The notes under the pieces: generated by a model
The model's database searches: none
Told to the model about the DNA's origin: nothing
The model's input: only the letters and a program-made list of their open reading frames with translations
Made by a program: the position numbers and the translations under genes
Shown: piece after piece, positions 59,849 through 64,000 of the stretch
How the letters are laid out: each line of letters begins with the position of its first letter
How positions within the stretch are numbered: position 1 is the stretch's first letter
Assembly (NCBI GenBank): GCA_903813345.2
Contig: CAIIXF020000002.1
Location: 32,258,109 to 32,322,108 of the forward strand
Direction of reading: 5' to 3'
DNA from: Owenia fusiformis
Lineage: Eukaryota > Annelida > Polychaeta > Sabellida > Oweniidae
Length of the DNA stretch: 64,000 nucleotides

Positions 59849-60781
59849 CTGAAATTAACATAACACCAATGTTTAAATATTTTTTCATTTTTATTTTTGT
59901 ATGATTATAATATACAGTTCAACATTATTGTTCAAGTAAAATGTTATACAATGAAATCTCTATATGTCTGACCACACCTCAATAGCAATACAATGAAATC
60001 TCTATATGTCTGACCACACCTCAATAGCAATACAATGAAATCTCTATATGTCTGACCACACCTCAATAGCAATACAATGAAATCTCTATACATCTGACCA
60101 CACCTCAATAGAAACACTTTTTCTTGTTCCCCTATTTATCATCCACCATTGACTTAGGCCTACAGGTCTAAGACCTTGAAATGTGAACACGTCCTGCTAA
60201 AGTGAACACTTTTGACTGGTCACAGAAATGTTTGGAATAGACAGGTTTTACTGTACATTTTTAGAGTTTGATTCCATCCTTCAAATGTGTTCAATCCTTA
60301 CATCAAATAACTGAATGAATCTTCATCCTGGAAAAGTGCTACAAAAAGGCTTCATCTTCTAATTAACAAATCTCTAAAGTAAAAAAAAACAATTCTACTC
60401 AAGCAGTGACATGACTATATTGAATAATCCTAAATGTGCTGAACATGCTTCACCAATTATCAAATCATCTTGACAAGTCTGTGGAGTGGAAGATGCAACT
60501 ATTTTATTAAAGAAAAAATACATACTACACAAAACTGTTGCGAAGTAGCTTCAAAAGTGTTGAATTTTGCAGAGTGATAGAGTGAAAATTCCCCTTGTGT
60601 CATCTCAGACAAAATTGTCCAAGACAATATCATAGATTCATGTTTCCATATAAATGTAATCATTAAACCTGGTCATGAGTTATTTTTAAAATTCTTTCAC
60701 GCAATAATCACATTTATAAATGCAGTGTGAATACATCCAGTATTACATTTATAAATCAGAAGTAACCAACAAAGATGGTCC
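59849..60781. other. intron with a 42-bp tandem repeat
   Basis: The repeat at 59947-60112 is listed separately. 60165-60255 belongs to the agacaggttttactgta family. No gene is seen. Confidence 0.5.
59947..60112. repeat. 42-bp tandem repeat, four units
   Basis: Units of acaatgaaatctctatatgt followed by ctgaccacacctcaatagca and at. The last unit differs (ctatacatctgacc). It lies in the intron 5' of exon y and has no link to finger coding sequence. Confidence 0.92.
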
Positions 60782-60880
60782 TATATATTTCAATGTTTTC
60801 TCATATATTTCAATGTTTTCTCATATATTTCAATGTTTCTCATATATTTCAATGTTTTCTCATATATTTCAATGTTTTCT
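60782..60880 (-). repeat. 20-bp tandem repeat seeded by the end of - exon z
   Basis: Five units of catatatttcaatgttttct, the last ones overlapping the exon end: in exon z, tcaatgttttctcttcatat is the inverse of HMKRKH with its stop. One unit has lost a base. It is the shortest-period example of exon-end duplication here. Confidence 0.88.
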
Positions 60881-61131
60881 CTTCATATGTTGTTTCTTTG
60901 CAGTAAGTCGTGCAAATTTCATCTCGCAATAATCACATTTATGTGGTTTCACACCCCAGTGAATTTTCATATGGCGCGTTCTACTATTCCGCAATGTAAA
61001 TTGCTTTAGACATATTGCGCATTGGTACAATATTCGACCTTGACCTTGACCTGGAGTTGCTATGACACCAGCTTTGTTTGTTGTCAGAATGTCCTGATTG
61101 CTAGGGTTCAGATGCCAATGCCTCAGGTGTT
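60869..61131 (-). CDS. two-finger C2H2 terminal exon (- exon z)
   Basis: The acceptor is tggtgttgtgttaatttcag type (gttaatttcag), then AACACCTG, phase 1. It encodes about 87 residues. Finger 1 is at 38-58 (CAICLKQF, contacts L/N/S/R; Arg for the core Leu) and finger 2 at 66-87 (CDYCEMKF, contacts R/T/A/Q; Lys for Leu). The linker is HWGVKPHK. The stop follows KRKH. The intron flank aaattaacacaacacca also matches exon y, so the duplication included non-coding DNA. Confidence 0.92.
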
Positions 61132-61420
61132 CTGAAATTAACACAACACCATAGATTCAAATTTATATTTATATTTTCTCTTTCTAGTCCCTTACAGGTG
61201 CACAATTAAAATAGGTGACAAACATGCATCATTTCTTGAATCTGAAAAAATCAATTACATAGTTTTTGAGAACTACAGTAAACATAAACACCTCAAAAAT
61301 GAGCACCTTTTAATATGAACACAATTTCCAGTTTTGGATATTCTCGAGACTCAATGATATAAGAAGCTCTTGATGTGAACAAAACAATCCAATCTTAGCT
61401 GTTATCCCTTCAGTCACCTT

Positions 61421-61770
61421 TCACTGTATGTAATTTTGGAAACTGTCTCCAGTTTTATTTCTATTAGAGATTTTAATATGTTTGCTCTCTATGTGACTTC
61501 TCAAACATGTTGAACGCAGAAATGTTTTTTGACAGAACTGGCATTCGTGTTTCCGCTGTCCGCTATGAATCTTCATATGACGTGAAAGATTGTTCTTCAG
61601 GGTGAATTCCTTTAGGCAAACAGGACAGACAACCTTCTGTCTCTTGTTTGAATCCATTGTAATATTTCCATGATCGGCATGATTTATAACATTGTGTTGC
61701 ATCTTTGTGGCGAAATCTTGATTGAGTTGACATAAGGCAACTTCAGCTTGCTGTGAGTAACCAAGACCAA
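61421..61770 (-). CDS. two-finger C2H2 terminal exon (- exon aa)
   Basis: The acceptor is ttgtctttcttgcag, then TTGGTCTT, phase 1. It encodes about 116 residues. Finger 1 is at 49-69 (CPVCLKEF, contacts L/N/N/R) and finger 2 at 77-98 (CQFCQKTF, contacts R/T/C/S). The linker SGQRKHE departs from TGEKP. An 18-residue polar tail ends QNYIQ. Confidence 0.92.
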
Positions 61771-62339
61771 CTGCAAGAAAGACAATTTGTATATAAGCTC
61801 AGTTTATCTTGTTATGTGGAAGTTGATTTATATACTCTTATTACTCAAGACTTGCCAGATATATGAAAGACACATTTTAGACACCTCTGAAATTTTATTT
61901 ATAGATCATCATTATCACACCATATCAAATTAGATAGCATCAGTCAATACCGTAAAATAGCTAAAGGGACTTTTTTATTTATAATTTCCCCGAGCAATTG
62001 AAGCTCTTAAGTAATACCCAGGGCTCTCGCTAGGTTTTTAGATCACAGTCTATTTCGCTCCTACCACAACCTATTGGCAAATATTGATTGTCACAGTCTA
62101 AACTCTACTGAATACACAATATTAGCATGTAAAAAGGATTGAACCATTAAGACGTTTCTACCACACCCTAAATATTTCCTGGTGAGAGCCCTGAATACCT
62201 TATCAATGCTCAGTTGTTTTATACAATCAGTCTCTTTGAATTTCAATTGATTGTTTCTTAATCAATCCACCATTGTATTATAATTCTCACTGCTGATTCT
62301 TTTGATATTGTTCTACTCTTTTGTTTTATTGTCAAAACT
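61771..62339. other. intron with a short DNA element
   Basis: The element at 62019-62193 is listed separately. A possible AATAAA for exon bb (inverse tttatt) lies at 62325-62330. Confidence 0.5.
62019..62193. mobile_element. 175-bp DNA element, CAGGGCTCTC ends, 6-bp target duplication
   Basis: The ends cagggctctcgctagg and cctggtgagagccctg are inverse with few mismatches. The direct repeat aatacc lies immediately outside both ends (62013-62018 and 62194-62199). There is no coding capacity. The longer element at 53829-54559 has the same ends. Confidence 0.82.
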
Positions 62340-63268
62340 TTAAATGTCCAGTTCATCCTGATTATTATTATCTCCATCATCAAATGTGCCATCTTTTTCT
62401 GGTATTTCATCATCATCATCAACAATGTTATCTTTCTCCACTACTGCAGCCTCAACACCAATGCCCATATCTTCCACTGGTTCAATTTCACCATCATCTA
62501 TTTCAACTTTTTCTTTCTTAATGTTTGGGAATTTCTTATGGCCCATGGCTCTCCTATGCTTAGTCAGTGATGATCTATATGGGTAAGACTTTGAACATAC
62601 GTTACATATGTGCTGTTTGTTGGTATGCATAGCTGCTATATGGTCAATCTTGCCTCCATTTGACAAGAACGTTAGCCCACACCCGTCAAAATCACATGTT
62701 ATAATAGTTGGTTTTCCTTTAGGTCCAACACAGAATTTCAAGTGATTTTTAAGTGATCGTTTATGGTAGTATGATCTTGCGCATTTTTCACAAATGTAGG
62801 GTGCTTTCAATGTGTGAACTGAATTCATGTGTCCATCCATCGCTTCCCCACTTCTGAATTTCATGTCACAAATTTTACAGACAAATCTGAATCTTCCCTC
62901 ATGTATTTCTCTCTTGTGGTGTCTCAAACCACCTTTTGTTCCTAACTTTTTTCCACACAGATCACACATATAGCCAGCCTGATGTTTCCCATGTATATGC
63001 TCATTCAAAAGATAAGCAGTCCTGCATTTTTTAGGGCACTGATCACAATGAAAAACACCAGAGTTTTTCTTATCGCCATGCATGACATCAACATGACGTG
63101 TTATACTTGTTTTATGTGCAGTCGTAAACATACATTTGTCACATTTATAAAGTTTTTCATCATCGTCAAAATATTGCGAAGGGTTTCTCTGTTTCATTTG
63201 AACAGTGCGCCATCTATTGTTGATGATGACGTGTCTTTTCCGTAATTCTGGCCCATGTGAGACAAAGC
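62340..63268 (-). CDS. seven-finger C2H2 terminal exon with acidic tail (- exon bb)
   Basis: The acceptor is tttcttcattgcag, then GCTTTGTC, phase 1, as in all other exons. It encodes about 309 residues. Fingers begin at CDKCMF, CDQCPK, CDLCGK, CKICDM, CEKCAR, CDFDGCG and CNVCSK; the fifth ends H-x3-C, the sixth has C-x4-C, and the last ends H-x5-H. They are separated by irregular linkers without TGEKP. The last 60 or so residues are acidic (VDDDDEIPEKDGTFDDGD). It may be a further alternative terminal exon, or the last exon of a separate zinc-finger gene whose 5' part is right of the window. Confidence 0.85.
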
Positions 63269-64000
63269 CTGCAATGAAGAAATGACCATGTAGAAAACAT
63301 ACACATTCAGCAATATGCAAATCCATACTTGCTTTCCATAAAATGTTCCTTTAATGCATTAAAAATTGTTTTTATTTGAAATATGTCTCATCTGTGTTTG
63401 TTTCAGCATATTGCAAATGTGTATATGTGCATCAAAAAGTACAAGAAGGGAAATATCTTATATCTCCTGCATGCAATGAATAGTTCTTGTTTCCTTATGT
63501 CTTGCAGTACTACAGTGCCAACTGTTTAAAATTCTGTAAAAATATACATCAGATATCTAATTTGTACTGTATCATTTACCTTGTACTTGGAAATCATGTC
63601 TGGATATAAAATATCAGCATTTGCTATTTACAAGTCAGGCAAGTAGTGAACTCCTGTATATAAACTGTACAAATTTTATAATAAGAATACATAAGTGCAG
63701 CAAGTAGTCTGTAATCACTGGCATTAATGTAACTTTTACCTACTGTGGTGTAACGCATAGATCACGGCACATGTATCCAATGGGGTTTTATTAAATCCTT
63801 TTGTTTTTATTCATTGATTAATTTTTTTCAAGCACAAACGATGTGACTTTAATCAATATACCGATGGTTCAATGAACAGGCTATAAATTAGTATACATGT
63901 TGGTCAGTGAGTGAGTAACTTTGATTATTGAAAGATTGTCAGTTCACACCATGTATTTCTTATGGACAACTTTCAGTAAGTTATATTCATTTACATTCCT
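63269..64000. other. upstream intron of exon bb, nothing recognised
   Basis: AT-rich sequence with no exon recognised. The shared 5' exons of the - array, if they are in cis, must lie beyond 64 kb. Confidence 0.45.

Noticed and set aside
62321-62586. Plus-strand frames of His/Gln- and Ser-rich sequence opposite exon bb
   Set aside because: They are the antisense of the acidic tail of the seven-finger exon.

Overview
The window is AT-rich eukaryotic DNA from an invertebrate animal. Spliced genes, TA-flanked MITEs, a mariner-type element, a tRNA-derived SINE and frequent tacatgtac-type words suggest a marine bilaterian, possibly a mollusc, but the species cannot be fixed from this sequence.

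Most of the window is an array of C2H2 zinc-finger exons, 37 in all. Ten are on the + strand (1-16.1 kb; the first is cut by the window edge) and 27 are on the - strand (25.5-63.3 kb; one is cut by an assembly gap). Apart from the cut + exon, whose start lies outside the window, every exon I could inspect has the same design. It opens at a 3' splice site (usually tttcag or ttccag) in phase 1, encodes a variable spacer of about 34-112 residues, then two C2H2 fingers joined by an HTG(E/V)KP-type linker, then a stop codon. The edge exon on the - strand instead carries seven fingers. Several exons have no methionine ahead of their fingers, so they cannot be stand-alone genes. The simplest reading is a set of alternative 3'-terminal exons, each giving a shared upstream part a different DNA-binding end, as in Drosophila lola, or mod(mdg4) with exons on both strands. 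The shared 5' exons, perhaps encoding a BTB domain, are not in the window.

Between the two arrays (about 18.9-24.3 kb, - strand) lies an unrelated gene. I rebuilt six exons from splice sites and compatible phases: a signal peptide, an unrecognised extracellular region, an EGF-like domain and a cysteine-rich GVCCP module. The region around it is rich in transposon remnants.

A second pattern overlies the array. At least ten zinc-finger exons are followed, always on their transcriptional 3' side, by tandem copies of their own last codons or last finger. Unit lengths include 20, 51, 62, 106, 139 and 147 bp. Exon ends therefore seem to be repeated seeds of duplication. Fossil finger linkers in the introns, in the same orientation as their neighbours, record older exons that were lost.
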